Assembly (NCBI GenBank): GCA_021373115.1
Contig: JAJFTI010000039.1
Coordinates: forward strand, 1 to 64,000
Source of the DNA: Eubacteriales bacterium
GTDB taxonomy: Bacteria; Bacillota; Clostridia; Christensenellales; CAG-138
Direction: 5' to 3'
DNA: 64,000 nucleotides
In this document: positions 37,822 to 46,089 of the stretch, one piece after another
Layout: every line of letters starts with the position of its first letter
Numbering within the stretch: the stretch's first letter is position 1
Made by a program: the position numbers and the translations under genes
Notes under the pieces: model-generated
What the model was told of the DNA's origin: nothing
Databases searched by the model: none
What the model saw: the letters and a program-made list of their open reading frames with translations, nothing else

Positions 37822-38982
37822 ATGAAAATCGGGCAGTTCAGCGACTCTTTTCTGCCGATTGTGGACGGCGTCGGGCGCGTGGTCTATCACTATGCGACGG
37901 CGCTTTGCAAACACGGCGAGGAGTGTTATGTGATCGCTCCGATGTCGGATACCGGATACCGGGGCGGTTACCCCTTTGAGCTCGTGGACTTTGCCAGTAT
38001 GGAGCTGCCGCGCCAGCGCCAGTACAGCACGGGCATCCCTTCTCTGGACCCCCATTACGACGCGCGGATGCGCAATATCAGCCTGGATATCATTCACGCG
38101 CACTCCCCGTTCATTGCCGGGCTGGAAGCGCAGCGGCTTGCACGGCGAAGGAATATTCCGATGATCGGCACGTTCCATTCGCGCTACTATGACGATTTTT
38201 ACCAATATACCCGTGCGGAAATGCTCGCGAATATCGCGGTTGCAACCATCGTTAACTTCTATCAGCGTTGCGACGAGGTCTGGACGGTAAGCCAGAGTTC
38301 CGCCGAAACGCTGCACGATTACGGTTACGCGGGCGATATCGTCGTGATTCCAAACGGCACGCCGGACGTGGAACCGAATCCCGCCCGCGCCGCGGCGGCG
38401 AAAGCGCATTTTCAGCTGCCGGGCGATCCGATTTTGCTATACTGCGGACAGATGAACTGGAAAAAGAACATTCTTCGGATCCTTGAAAGCTGCGCCGACT
38501 ATCAGCAAAAGGGCAAGCCGTTTGTTCTCGTGCTGGCGGGGCAGGGGCCGGATACCAAGGCGATTCGCCAAAAGGCGGACGAACTTGGGCTCTCCGGGCG
38601 CACCCGCTTTACGGGTCACATTACGGACGAGGATCTTCTTTACGGATTATATGAAGTCGCGGATCTGTTTGTCTTTCCTTCGCTATACGATACCTCTGGT
38701 ATGGTGGTTCGCGAATCGGCCGCCATGGAAACGCCGAGCGTCGTCGTGCGCGGCTGCGCAACCGCCGAGCCGATTATCGACCGTCAAAACGGGTTCCTCT
38801 GCGAGGATACGACCGCCAGCCTCTGCAGCATCATTGAACTGGCTCTTTCCGACCTTCCCATGACGCAAGCGGTCGGCCGGCTCGCCCGAAAGACGATCTA
38901 TCTTTCCTGGGACGATATCGCCGCCAGTGCTCTGGATCGTTATTCCGCGTTGATTGAGCAGCACAAAGCAAACCGGAGATAA
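37822..38982 (+). CDS. GT4-family glycosyltransferase
   Basis: A 386-residue GT-B retaining glycosyltransferase. The N-terminal DSFLPIVDGVGRVVYHYATAL is the acceptor-side signature of the MgdA/diacylglycerol-glucosyltransferase group. The donor side has LYCGQMNWKKNI, RFTGHITDEDLLYGLYEVADLFVFPSLYD (quoted in part: GHITDEDLLYGLYEVADL) and the E-x7-E-like GMVVRESAAMETP. It may glycosylate a lipid or a surface glycan; sequence alone does not decide. AAAGGATG precedes the ATG. It is divergent from the NAGPA genes and ends at a strong terminator. Confidence 0.9.
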   Translation: MKIGQFSDSFLPIVDGVGRVVYHYATALCKHGEECYVIAPMSDTGYRGGYPFELVDFASMELPRQRQYSTGIPSLDPHYDARMRNISLDIIHAHSPFIAGLEAQRLARRRNIPMIGTFHSRYYDDFYQYTRAEMLANIAVATIVNFYQRCDEVWTVSQSSAETLHDYGYAGDIVVIPNGTPDVEPNPARAAAAKAHFQLPGDPILLYCGQMNWKKNILRILESCADYQQKGKPFVLVLAGQGPDTKAIRQKADELGLSGRTRFTGHITDEDLLYGLYEVADLFVFPSLYDTSGMVVRESAAMETPSVVVRGCATAEPIIDRQNGFLCEDTTASLCSIIELALSDLPMTQAVGRLARKTIYLSWDDIAASALDRYSALIEQHKANRR

Positions 38983-38998
38983 ATTCCTCTGGTAACAC

Positions 38999-39025
38999 AA
39001 AACGGAGCTGTAAGCTCCGTTTTTT
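38999..39025 (+). terminator. Bidirectional terminator
   Basis: AACGGAGCT and AGCTCCGTT form a 9-bp stem with loop GTA, followed by TTTTT on the plus strand and TTTG on the minus strand. It separates the converging GT4 and Smr genes. Confidence 0.85.
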
Positions 39026-39034
39026 CTTGCCCTG

Positions 39035-39277
39035 TTACCATTCCCGCAGCACCAAATCCGTCGTGCTCTCGCTGGCCGCTTCCAGCCGCAGAACGGGCGG
39101 ACGGGCGGCATATTCGCGCCAGATCATATCCCGCAGCGCCGTTCCGTTGTGAAACCCGTGAATTACGCGGATGCGGTAAACGCCCTTGCTCCTTCGCAGT
39201 GCGGCGTCCAGCGCAACGCGTGCCTGAAACTGCGTTTTTCCATGCAGATCGAGCGTAATGCTTGCCTCCTTGGGCAT
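39035..39277 (-). CDS. Smr-domain protein
   Basis: An 80-residue stand-alone Smr domain, as found at the C-terminus of MutS2. The LDLHGKTQFQARVALDAAL and IRVIHGFHNGTALRDMI segments carry the family's DLHG and the H-G-x-G-like nuclease motif, though the second reads HGFHNG. Smr domains nick or bind DNA or RNA. The ATG lies 8 nt after the stop of the PlsC-like gene with AAGGCGG close upstream. The domain stands alone here and its partner is not known. Confidence 0.8.
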   Translation of the reverse strand: MPKEASITLDLHGKTQFQARVALDAALRRSKGVYRIRVIHGFHNGTALRDMIWREYAARPPVLRLEAASESTTDLVLREW

Positions 39278-39284
39278 ATCCGCC

Positions 39285-40574
39285 TTACGCACCGGTATCC
39301 GCCCAGGGAAAGTTCTTCCATTCGCCGCCATGCAGCCGGTGCAGTTCCTCCGTGGCGAGCAGCCACTTCGCTACGCACTCGGTTTCGGGATAAAATTCGT
39401 AAAACTCACCCTCAAAGAAGGTGTAGATGCGGGAAACGTCCGTACACATGCCATAGGTCGGCAGAAGATGCGGGTCAAGATGAAACGAAAACGGCTCGCC
39501 GTCCTTTGTGCCGGAGTAGGTTAACCCGCTGTGGTCAAGGAGCAGCGCACCTTCCCCCGCGATCCTGCTTGTCGCTTGGTTTTTCAGCGGTTTGAATTCC
39601 GGCAGCACGCCGAGGCGAACCCGCTCCGTCAAACAAAACGTTTTGTCACGGACCGCGCGGTAAATCATCCTGCGCTCTTCGTCAAACCACTTCTTCGGCG
39701 TTTCCGGCAGCAGGCAGGTCTCATCCAGCGGGGAAAAGCTGTAATCCGGATTTACGCGCGCGCCGTTTCCACAGGAAAGGCAGACGATGGTATTCCCTTC
39801 GCCGCGCATGGAAAACTCCTCGCCGCAGCGCGGGCAGCGGTAAAGCAGTGTATGCAGTTGATGCGCGATTCTGCCACCGCCGTCGTAGGCGACCTTCGCT
39901 TTCCGGTTCCATTCGTAATCGTCGTTCTGGATCGCACGGTCGAGCGCAAGCTGGATTTCCTCCGCGCTCATCTGCTTGAGCTGTTCGGGCGAAAAGAGTA
40001 TGTCGATCACAACTTCCACGCGGCCGAGACGCTCGTCGAGGCAGTATTTCGTACTGGTCAGATACCCGCCGGAAATTTTGGAAACATAGACCGGCACGCC
40101 AAAGTGCTTGAGCAGCTTTCCGCTGCCGATCGCGCTCGGCTGGTTTCCGCCGCCGATGGAACTCATACCCTCCGGAAACAGAATCACCCGGCCGCCGCTC
40201 CGCAGCACGCGGGCTATTTCTTTGATTGTGTAGATATCCGGCGTAAAGTTCTTTTTTGGAATAATCTGCAGGAGCCGGAAGATGAACGCCAGGTGGGAAC
40301 GAAAGAATTCGTTATACCCCGCGACAAAGTTCAGCGTCTCCGGCAGAAGCACGACGCCGGTATAGATATAGTCCAGGCGCGATGCATGGTTGCTGACAAG
40401 GATATACGGCCCTTTGCAAGTGCGCGGATCGTTTTTGATCTCGGCATGTACGCCGAGTTTTTTAAAATACAGAATGCGCCAGAGATATCCAAGAATGCAG
40501 TAGATCAGCTTCGGCGGCTTTTTGATCCTGCGCGCGTGGAGTCTCTGCGCCAGCGTTTTCCGTTCCTTTGCCAA
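39285..40574 (-). CDS. PlsC-like acyltransferase with zinc-ribbon C-terminal region
   Basis: About 429 residues. The N-terminal half is a 1-acyl-glycerol-3-phosphate acyltransferase fold with catalytic NHASRLD and substrate motif LFPEGMSS. The C-terminal half contains a four-cysteine ribbon (CPRCGEEFSMRGEGNTIVC, then LSCG) and a beta-rich domain not typical of PlsC. The TTG start is chosen because GGGAGG lies 9 nt before it; ATGs further upstream have no ribosome site. It probably acylates a membrane lipid. The metal-ribbon extension suggests a specialised acceptor or regulation. Confidence 0.83.
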   Translation of the reverse strand: MAKERKTLAQRLHARRIKKPPKLIYCILGYLWRILYFKKLGVHAEIKNDPRTCKGPYILVSNHASRLDYIYTGVVLLPETLNFVAGYNEFFRSHLAFIFRLLQIIPKKNFTPDIYTIKEIARVLRSGGRVILFPEGMSSIGGGNQPSAIGSGKLLKHFGVPVYVSKISGGYLTSTKYCLDERLGRVEVVIDILFSPEQLKQMSAEEIQLALDRAIQNDDYEWNRKAKVAYDGGGRIAHQLHTLLYRCPRCGEEFSMRGEGNTIVCLSCGNGARVNPDYSFSPLDETCLLPETPKKWFDEERRMIYRAVRDKTFCLTERVRLGVLPEFKPLKNQATSRIAGEGALLLDHSGLTYSGTKDGEPFSFHLDPHLLPTYGMCTDVSRIYTFFEGEFYEFYPETECVAKWLLATEELHRLHGGEWKNFPWADTGA

Positions 40575-40720
40575 GAACCTGCACCTCCCAAACGACCAGT
40601 CTTTCCTGTTGAGCATTTTACCAAATCGTGCCGCCGGCAGCAAGGCGACAGATCGAACAACGGAGCGCTGCGCACGCCCCGTTGCTGAAACACGTTTTCA
40701 ATTTCCGCCACCCGGCCTGT

Positions 40721-41371
40721 TTATGCGCCGCAGATGCGCTCCAGGCTCTTGTCGTCCCCCATCAGGTAAATGGAGTCCTCTTTATGGAACGGTTCGTTCG
40801 GATCAATATTGACGGAAACATGCCCGTCCCGTCGCATAGCGATGACCGACACGCCGTAGCGGTTGCGAACGTCGATCTGCGCGAGTGAGCGCCCGATCCA
40901 ATCCTTCGGGATTTCCACCTCGTTGATACTGTACTCATCGGAAAGATCCAGCGAATCCAGAACACCCTCCGCAACCAGCGAACGCGCAAGGCGGATTCCG
41001 CCGTCGTGCTCCGGCTGGACAACGCGGTCCGCCCCGGTCTTGATCAGCAGCTTCTGGTGCAGGTCGTCCTGCGCCTTGGCGACGATCTTTTTCGCGCCCA
41101 TTTCGCGGCACAGAACGGTGGCAAGCACGGACGCGCGGATATCGTCCCCAATGCAAATGACGACGCAGTCAAAATTGCGAATGCCAAGCTGCGCAACGGC
41201 ACGCTCGTCCGTCGTGTCCGCCTGAATGGCGCGCATGACGTTGTCCTTCACCGCGCCAACGCGATCCGCGCGTTTATCCACGACGACAACCTCGTGGCCA
41301 AGCATCGTGAGCATACGCGCCGTGCTTTGACCGAACCTTCCCAACCCGATGATGAGAAAACTCTTGCTCAT
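40721..41371 (-). CDS. KtrA/TrkA-type potassium channel regulator
   Basis: A 216-residue cytoplasmic gating subunit. The RCK_N nucleotide-binding domain has GLGRFGQSTARML and VVVDKRADRV, and the RCK_C domain (about 135-216) has IGRSLAQIDVRNRYGVSVIAM. RCK_C domains in Bacillota often bind c-di-AMP. It follows the KtrB-type channel gene 72 nt downstream and surely forms its partner. GGAG precedes the ATG. Confidence 0.93.
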   Translation of the reverse strand: MSKSFLIIGLGRFGQSTARMLTMLGHEVVVVDKRADRVGAVKDNVMRAIQADTTDERAVAQLGIRNFDCVVICIGDDIRASVLATVLCREMGAKKIVAKAQDDLHQKLLIKTGADRVVQPEHDGGIRLARSLVAEGVLDSLDLSDEYSINEVEIPKDWIGRSLAQIDVRNRYGVSVIAMRRDGHVSVNIDPNEPFHKEDSIYLMGDDKSLERICGA

Positions 41372-41443
41372 GAACGTCTCTCCTTATATTCGTTAAAACC
41401 GATCCGTCTGTATAGGCCGTTCGCCTTCTCCATCGGCAGCTTG

Positions 41444-42799
41444 TCAGCCGATTAAGATTTCCTCCTGCGGATAGTGCAGGACGACTTCCTTCGTGGTTCC
41501 CTCAACAAGCGACATCGCAACCGTTACAAGGCCGACGCGGCCGGCATACATTAGAAGAATCAAAAGAACTCGCGTTACACTTGAGCCGGCCGCCGAAACG
41601 CCCGTTGAAACGCCTACTGTGCAAAACGCGCTCGTCGCCTCATAGAGCTGGTTCAGCAGCCCTAAGCTCCCCGCCGGCATGTCCTGCTCGGAGAAGGAGA
41701 GCATGGTCGCCATGCCGAGCAGGAAGATGACGCCCAGCAGCGTAATGGTCAGCGCGCGGCGCACCTGCTCCAGCGAGATCGTCCGCCCGAAGATCACCGT
41801 GTCGAATTGGCCGCGGATATAGGCGCGCGCCGCAAGCATCAGTGTAAAGACGGTCGTAATCTTGAGCCCGCCCGCCGTACCCGCCGGACCGCCGCCGACG
41901 AGCATCACTAAAATGCCTACGCCTTTGCTCGCGTCGTGCAGCGCAAGCTGGTCGATGGAATTGAACCCCGCGGTGCGAAGCGTGATCGACTGGAACAGGG
42001 AGTTCACGATTTTGTCGAACAGCGGCAGATTGCCGATCGTCTTTGGGTTTTCGTATTCAATCCAGAGAAACAACAGCGTGCCGGCAACGATCATAAACAG
42101 CGTGCCAACGAGAACGATCTTACTGTGCAGCCGCAGACGCCGGAACCCCCGCGTCTGCCGAACGTTGATGATTACACCAAAGCCAAGCCCGCCCGCAACG
42201 ATCAGCCCCATGATGATAAACAGCACAAAGGGGTTGGACTGATAGATTGTCATGGAACGGTAACCGCCCAGCAGGTCGAACCCCGCGTTGCAGAAGGCCG
42301 AAACACTGTGAAAAACGGAAAACCAAATTCCACGGAACACGCCGTAATCCGGTATGAACTGAAACGAAAGGAGCACCGCGCCGAGCAGTTCGAACACGGC
42401 GGTAACAAGCAGCGCGCCGCGCGCCAGACGGACGATTCCCTGCAGGCGACTTTCGCCAAGGCCTTCCGCCATGCTCAGGCGGTCGTGCAGCGAGATCTTC
42501 CGCCCCGTCATGGAAAACAGGATCATGGAGATGGTCATGATGCCAAGTCCGCCCAGCTGAATCAGAATCAGGATGACGATCTGCCCGAACAGCGTGAAAT
42601 GCGTTCCCGTATCCACGACGACAAGCCCCGTGACGCACGAGGCGCTGGTGGCGGTAAACAATGCGTTGATAAACGGCAACGATGCGCCGTCCCTGCTCGA
42701 GATCGGCAGCATCAGAAGCAGCGCACCTGTCAATATGATGAATACAAACCCCAGCGGCAACACGTTGATCGGTTTGATCCCATGACGCATCTTTTGCAT
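41444..42799 (-). CDS. KtrB/TrkH-type potassium transporter
   Basis: A 451-residue membrane pore protein with four pore-loop repeats; selectivity-filter-like glycines occur in ATSASCVTGLVVVDTG, FCNAGFDLLG, LRTAGFNSID and FCTVGVSTG. It takes up potassium or sodium-coupled potassium and is gated by the KtrA protein encoded downstream. Its promoter lies within the last codons of the MATE gene. A GCGCAG/CTGCGC hairpin (42820-42837) sits right before the G-rich ribosome-binding region. Confidence 0.93.
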   Translation of the reverse strand: MQKMRHGIKPINVLPLGFVFIILTGALLLMLPISSRDGASLPFINALFTATSASCVTGLVVVDTGTHFTLFGQIVILILIQLGGLGIMTISMILFSMTGRKISLHDRLSMAEGLGESRLQGIVRLARGALLVTAVFELLGAVLLSFQFIPDYGVFRGIWFSVFHSVSAFCNAGFDLLGGYRSMTIYQSNPFVLFIIMGLIVAGGLGFGVIINVRQTRGFRRLRLHSKIVLVGTLFMIVAGTLLFLWIEYENPKTIGNLPLFDKIVNSLFQSITLRTAGFNSIDQLALHDASKGVGILVMLVGGGPAGTAGGLKITTVFTLMLAARAYIRGQFDTVIFGRTISLEQVRRALTITLLGVIFLLGMATMLSFSEQDMPAGSLGLLNQLYEATSAFCTVGVSTGVSAAGSSVTRVLLILLMYAGRVGLVTVAMSLVEGTTKEVVLHYPQEEILIG

Positions 42800-42923
42800 A
42801 CGGTTGAATCGTGCCCCCCGCGCAGTGCTATCTGCGCAACACTATCCTGAAAATTGGTAAAATCGATACAAAGGCGAAAAACCGCAACTCCGAACCGGAT
42901 TTGCCGTCTCGCCCTTGAAACGC

Positions 42924-44354
42924 TTACAGTATACTGGATTCCTCGCCGTTTTGCAAAAGAATCTCTTCACGATCCTCCTGCAATTGCAATTGCTGGGAAA
43001 TCGGTTTAATCCAGCGCATGGAATGGAAATACGGAATCGTCATGATGAGCTTGGAAACGTCGTCCACCGCCAGCATGATGATATACGTGGCCATAAACGG
43101 CAGCTTCAGCACCAGCCCCGCGACGACGACCGCGGGCAGGATAAACAAATAATGCGAAAGCACGTCCGTAATCAATCCCACGCGCGTATCGCCGCCCGCG
43201 CGAAAGATGCCGACCACCTCCACATACGGAATATAGCGTACGCAGGCGTCGATAGCGAAGATCAGCAGCAGCGTCCTCGCCGTTTGTGAAGCGGCATCCG
43301 AAAGATCGAACAGCCCAACCAGCGGATAGCGCAGCGCCAGTATCAATAAACCGGTCATCGCGCCGAGCAGCGGGGTAAAGGCGAGAAACCGCCGCGCGTA
43401 GCGTTTGCCCTGTTCGATCCTGCCCGCGCCGATGGCTTTCCCCACCAGGATGTTGCAAGCGTTACAGATGCCCACGAAGAAAACGAACACGAGCCCTTCG
43501 ATCGTCCGCTCAATCGTCAGCGCGGCATAGTTATCCGTGCCCATACGCCCGAAGACCATGTTGACCCCGATGATGGCAAAGCTCCAGAGCATCTCGTTGA
43601 GCAGCACGGAAAGCGCGCGGCTCCAGAACAGCTTCTGGAAACCCCGGATGCGAAAAATCCGTTTGAGTGGAGCAATCAATACGTTTCTTTTCATAGCGGA
43701 GATCACAAACATCAGAACCGGGTTCGCCAGCGACGATATCGCGGTTGCCAGTCCCGCGCCCGCAACCCCCATGGCGGGCAGTCCTGGCGCGCCAAAGATG
43801 AAGATATAATTCAGAACCGCGTTGAGCGCGGCGGCGAACCCGCTCGTCCACATGGGAATCTTCACCTGCTCCGTGCAGCGCAGCATTGTTGAAAACGCTA
43901 GATTCACGCTCAGCGAAACATATGACACGCAGGCAAAACGGAGATACCGCGCGCCCTCCTGAATGAGCGCCAGATCCTCCGTGAACAGTTTCATAACGGA
44001 TTCCGGAAAGATCGCTACACCGATTGTAAAAAACAGCCCCATCGGCACCATGTACGCAAGCATGGTTCCATAGGCCTTATAGATGCCCTCGCGATTATCC
44101 GCCCCGTGATACTGCGCCAGAAAGACCGCCGCGCCGGAGGAAAAACCAAACGCAAGCAGTTCCACGAGAAACGATGCCCATCCGGCCAGTCCGACCGCGG
44201 CGATGGAAACATCCCCCAGGCGGCCGACCATGAGCGTATCAACCAGGCGGAAAGACGTCATGAGCAGGTTCTGCAGCGCGATTGGAATCGCAAGCGGAAG
44301 CACGTCCACCCAAAACGCACGGTCAAAGAGATCCCGCATCCACTTCTTCAGCAT
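42924..44354 (-). CDS. MATE-family efflux transporter
   Basis: A 476-residue twelve-helix exporter of drugs or metabolites driven by Na+ or H+. Family-like segments are PIALQNLLMTSFRLVDTLMVGRLGD (in part QNLLMTSFRLVDTLMVG), FSSGAAVFLAQYHGA and GVAGAGLATAISSL. AGAAGGAGGAC lies before the ATG. It has its own promoter, but a strong terminator lies between that promoter and the gene, which may make expression conditional. Substrate unknown. Confidence 0.92.
   Translation of the reverse strand: MLKKWMRDLFDRAFWVDVLPLAIPIALQNLLMTSFRLVDTLMVGRLGDVSIAAVGLAGWASFLVELLAFGFSSGAAVFLAQYHGADNREGIYKAYGTMLAYMVPMGLFFTIGVAIFPESVMKLFTEDLALIQEGARYLRFACVSYVSLSVNLAFSTMLRCTEQVKIPMWTSGFAAALNAVLNYIFIFGAPGLPAMGVAGAGLATAISSLANPVLMFVISAMKRNVLIAPLKRIFRIRGFQKLFWSRALSVLLNEMLWSFAIIGVNMVFGRMGTDNYAALTIERTIEGLVFVFFVGICNACNILVGKAIGAGRIEQGKRYARRFLAFTPLLGAMTGLLILALRYPLVGLFDLSDAASQTARTLLLIFAIDACVRYIPYVEVVGIFRAGGDTRVGLITDVLSHYLFILPAVVVAGLVLKLPFMATYIIMLAVDDVSKLIMTIPYFHSMRWIKPISQQLQLQEDREEILLQNGEESSIL
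42928..42956 (-). promoter_or_regulatory. SigA-type promoter of the ktr genes
   Basis: TTGCAA (42951-42956), 17-nt spacer, TATACT (42928-42933), inside the 3' end of the MATE gene. It gives a leader of about 125 nt. Confidence 0.6.
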
Positions 44355-44378
44355 GCCGTCCTCCTTCTATATGAATTA

Positions 44379-44411
44379 AAAAGAAAACGCCCGCCGGACG
44401 AATCCGCGGGC
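44379..44411 (-). terminator. Terminator in the leader of the MATE gene
   Basis: GCCCGC and GGA pair with TCC and GCGGGC around a short loop; on the minus strand GTTTTCTTTTT follows. It ends the GT-C operon, but it also lies downstream of the MATE promoter and 25 nt before the MATE ATG. Confidence 0.75.
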
Positions 44412-44443
44412 AATATCGCAGGGTATCGTAATGCAGTTTGTAT

Positions 44444-44473
44444 AGTATAGCAGGAACGCGGCGCGTAAATCAA
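44444..44473 (-). promoter_or_regulatory. Promoter upstream of the MATE gene
   Basis: TTGATT (44468-44473), 18-nt spacer, TATACT (44444-44449). It overlaps the end of the last GT-C gene. Confidence 0.55.
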
Positions 44474-46089
44474 GCGCCGCCCTCGATCTGCCTCGTTTTC
44501 TCCTCGGAATCCGGCTTGGGTCCGGACATTCGCCTCCGCATCGGCCAGATGGCGACCAGACCGTAGGCGGCGACGGGCGCAATCAGCGGCAGGTAGCTCA
44601 GCGCATAGCGCGACTGCGCTTCAAATAGCAGGTGATAAAGCACGCCTCCCAGCACAATCAGCGGCAGGATCATCTGCGCCTCGGTGCGGCGGCGCATGAG
44701 CAGCGCCGCACCGAGCAGAAATCCGCCGTAGAGCAGAATCAGCTCAAAGCGCATATACCCGCTCAGCCCTTCGGCAAACGGCGCACCAAGTAGCGTCTCC
44801 GCCAGCGCGTTTTTCGCACGCGGCATATCCTGCATTCCGCCGTTGACCGACCAGACGGACTGGAACGTCGGCTCCAGCCACTGCGTCACAAACTTTTCCG
44901 TATACCAATCCATCGCTTCGGAAGGATTTGCCGTAAAATAAGCGAGCCTTTCGCGAATCACATCCTCGCTGTGCGCGCCTACCGCGTCCATATCTTCGCC
45001 ATACGCTTTTGCAATTTTCTCGACATACGCGTTGCAGTACCAGCCCTTCGTATTATCCGTTTGCAGCATGCTCATCGCCACCCAGCTGGAGAGCGGGTAG
45101 CCTTTGCCGTAACGCGCGCCGGTTTCGGACTCATAATACCGCTGCGCCAGGGAGGGCAAGGGCAGAGCGAGCGCGACGATACACAAAACGGCAACGGCCG
45201 ACCGCCATGACTTATTGCGCAACGCGTCCAAAAGCAACGCAATCGCCGCCGCGGCAACCGCGATCCACGCGTTCGGTTTCAGCAGAACCGCCAGCGCGAA
45301 AAACAGCGCGGCGGGAATCATGTTCCACCACTTTCTTCCCGTTAAATAGGTTACAACAAAGTATACGCCCCACACGCAGGCAAAAAGCGACGGGATTAAG
45401 CTATAGGCCGCCGCGCAGTACAGCACCATGGGAATGCAGGCGCAAAGCAGCAGAATCGTAACGAAAACAACCCGCTCGTCCTCAAACAGCATCCGCGCCA
45501 GGCGGATTAATCCAAGATATGCCAATACCAGCAGAACGACGCTCGCGCCGCGCAGCGCGCCGAGAAAATGCGAATGTCCGACGACGGCGAGGATCGCGTC
45601 CAAATACGCAAAAAATCCAAACTGGAACGGATAGCTGACGAAATAGTAGCGGTAGACGTTGGCAGGGTCGGTAAAGCTCACGCTCTCCGGCGTACCGAGC
45701 CGCAGAAATTTCAACGCGTCATAAACCATCCCCGCGTCGTGCGTCGGTTCCGCGCGGAGCGAAAACACCCAGGCGAGGCCAAAGAGCGCAACCAGCGTAA
45801 GCGCGGCCGCGCCGAAGATACGGTTAAATCCCCGCGTGATTCGGAGCCTGCAAAGCAGGCGGATCAGCACGAACAGCGCCGCAAACGCCGCCAGCGAAAC
45901 GAGCGCGCTGACCGGAAACCAATCGACCCGCAGCGTACCAAAGTATTGCTCCGCGCGAATCTGCGCGGTAAAAAACAGACCGGCCACAAACAGCAGCAGC
46001 GCCGCGAGAACAACCGCAACGGCAGCCAGCAGCGAAAAAAGATTTGCCGCGCGCGCCGTCTGCGGAGGTTTTTCCACCGATTCGCTCAT
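44470..46089 (-). CDS. GT-C-like membrane glycosyltransferase, paralogue 3
   Basis: A 539-residue protein with about ten to twelve membrane helices. The first outer loop carries an acidic EPTHDAGMVYDAL, the place of the catalytic Asp in PMT/ArnT-like GT-C enzymes, and YRYYFVSYPFQFGFFAYL follows. It shares these, the KPNAWIAVAAAAIALLLDAL region and the C-terminal LFEAQSRYALSYLPLIAP with the two upstream paralogues. The ATG overlaps the preceding stop (ATGA). It probably transfers a sugar from a lipid carrier to a surface polymer; acceptor unknown. Confidence 0.75.
   Translation of the reverse strand: MSESVEKPPQTARAANLFSLLAAVAVVLAALLLFVAGLFFTAQIRAEQYFGTLRVDWFPVSALVSLAAFAALFVLIRLLCRLRITRGFNRIFGAAALTLVALFGLAWVFSLRAEPTHDAGMVYDALKFLRLGTPESVSFTDPANVYRYYFVSYPFQFGFFAYLDAILAVVGHSHFLGALRGASVVLLVLAYLGLIRLARMLFEDERVVFVTILLLCACIPMVLYCAAAYSLIPSLFACVWGVYFVVTYLTGRKWWNMIPAALFFALAVLLKPNAWIAVAAAAIALLLDALRNKSWRSAVAVLCIVALALPLPSLAQRYYESETGARYGKGYPLSSWVAMSMLQTDNTKGWYCNAYVEKIAKAYGEDMDAVGAHSEDVIRERLAYFTANPSEAMDWYTEKFVTQWLEPTFQSVWSVNGGMQDMPRAKNALAETLLGAPFAEGLSGYMRFELILLYGGFLLGAALLMRRRTEAQMILPLIVLGGVLYHLLFEAQSRYALSYLPLIAPVAAYGLVAIWPMRRRMSGPKPDSEEKTRQIEGGA

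Noticed and set aside
42800..42930. Possible c-di-AMP (ydaO) riboswitch upstream of the ktr genes
   Set aside because: Such riboswitches often precede ktr genes, but the leader is too short and the expected conserved blocks are not visible.
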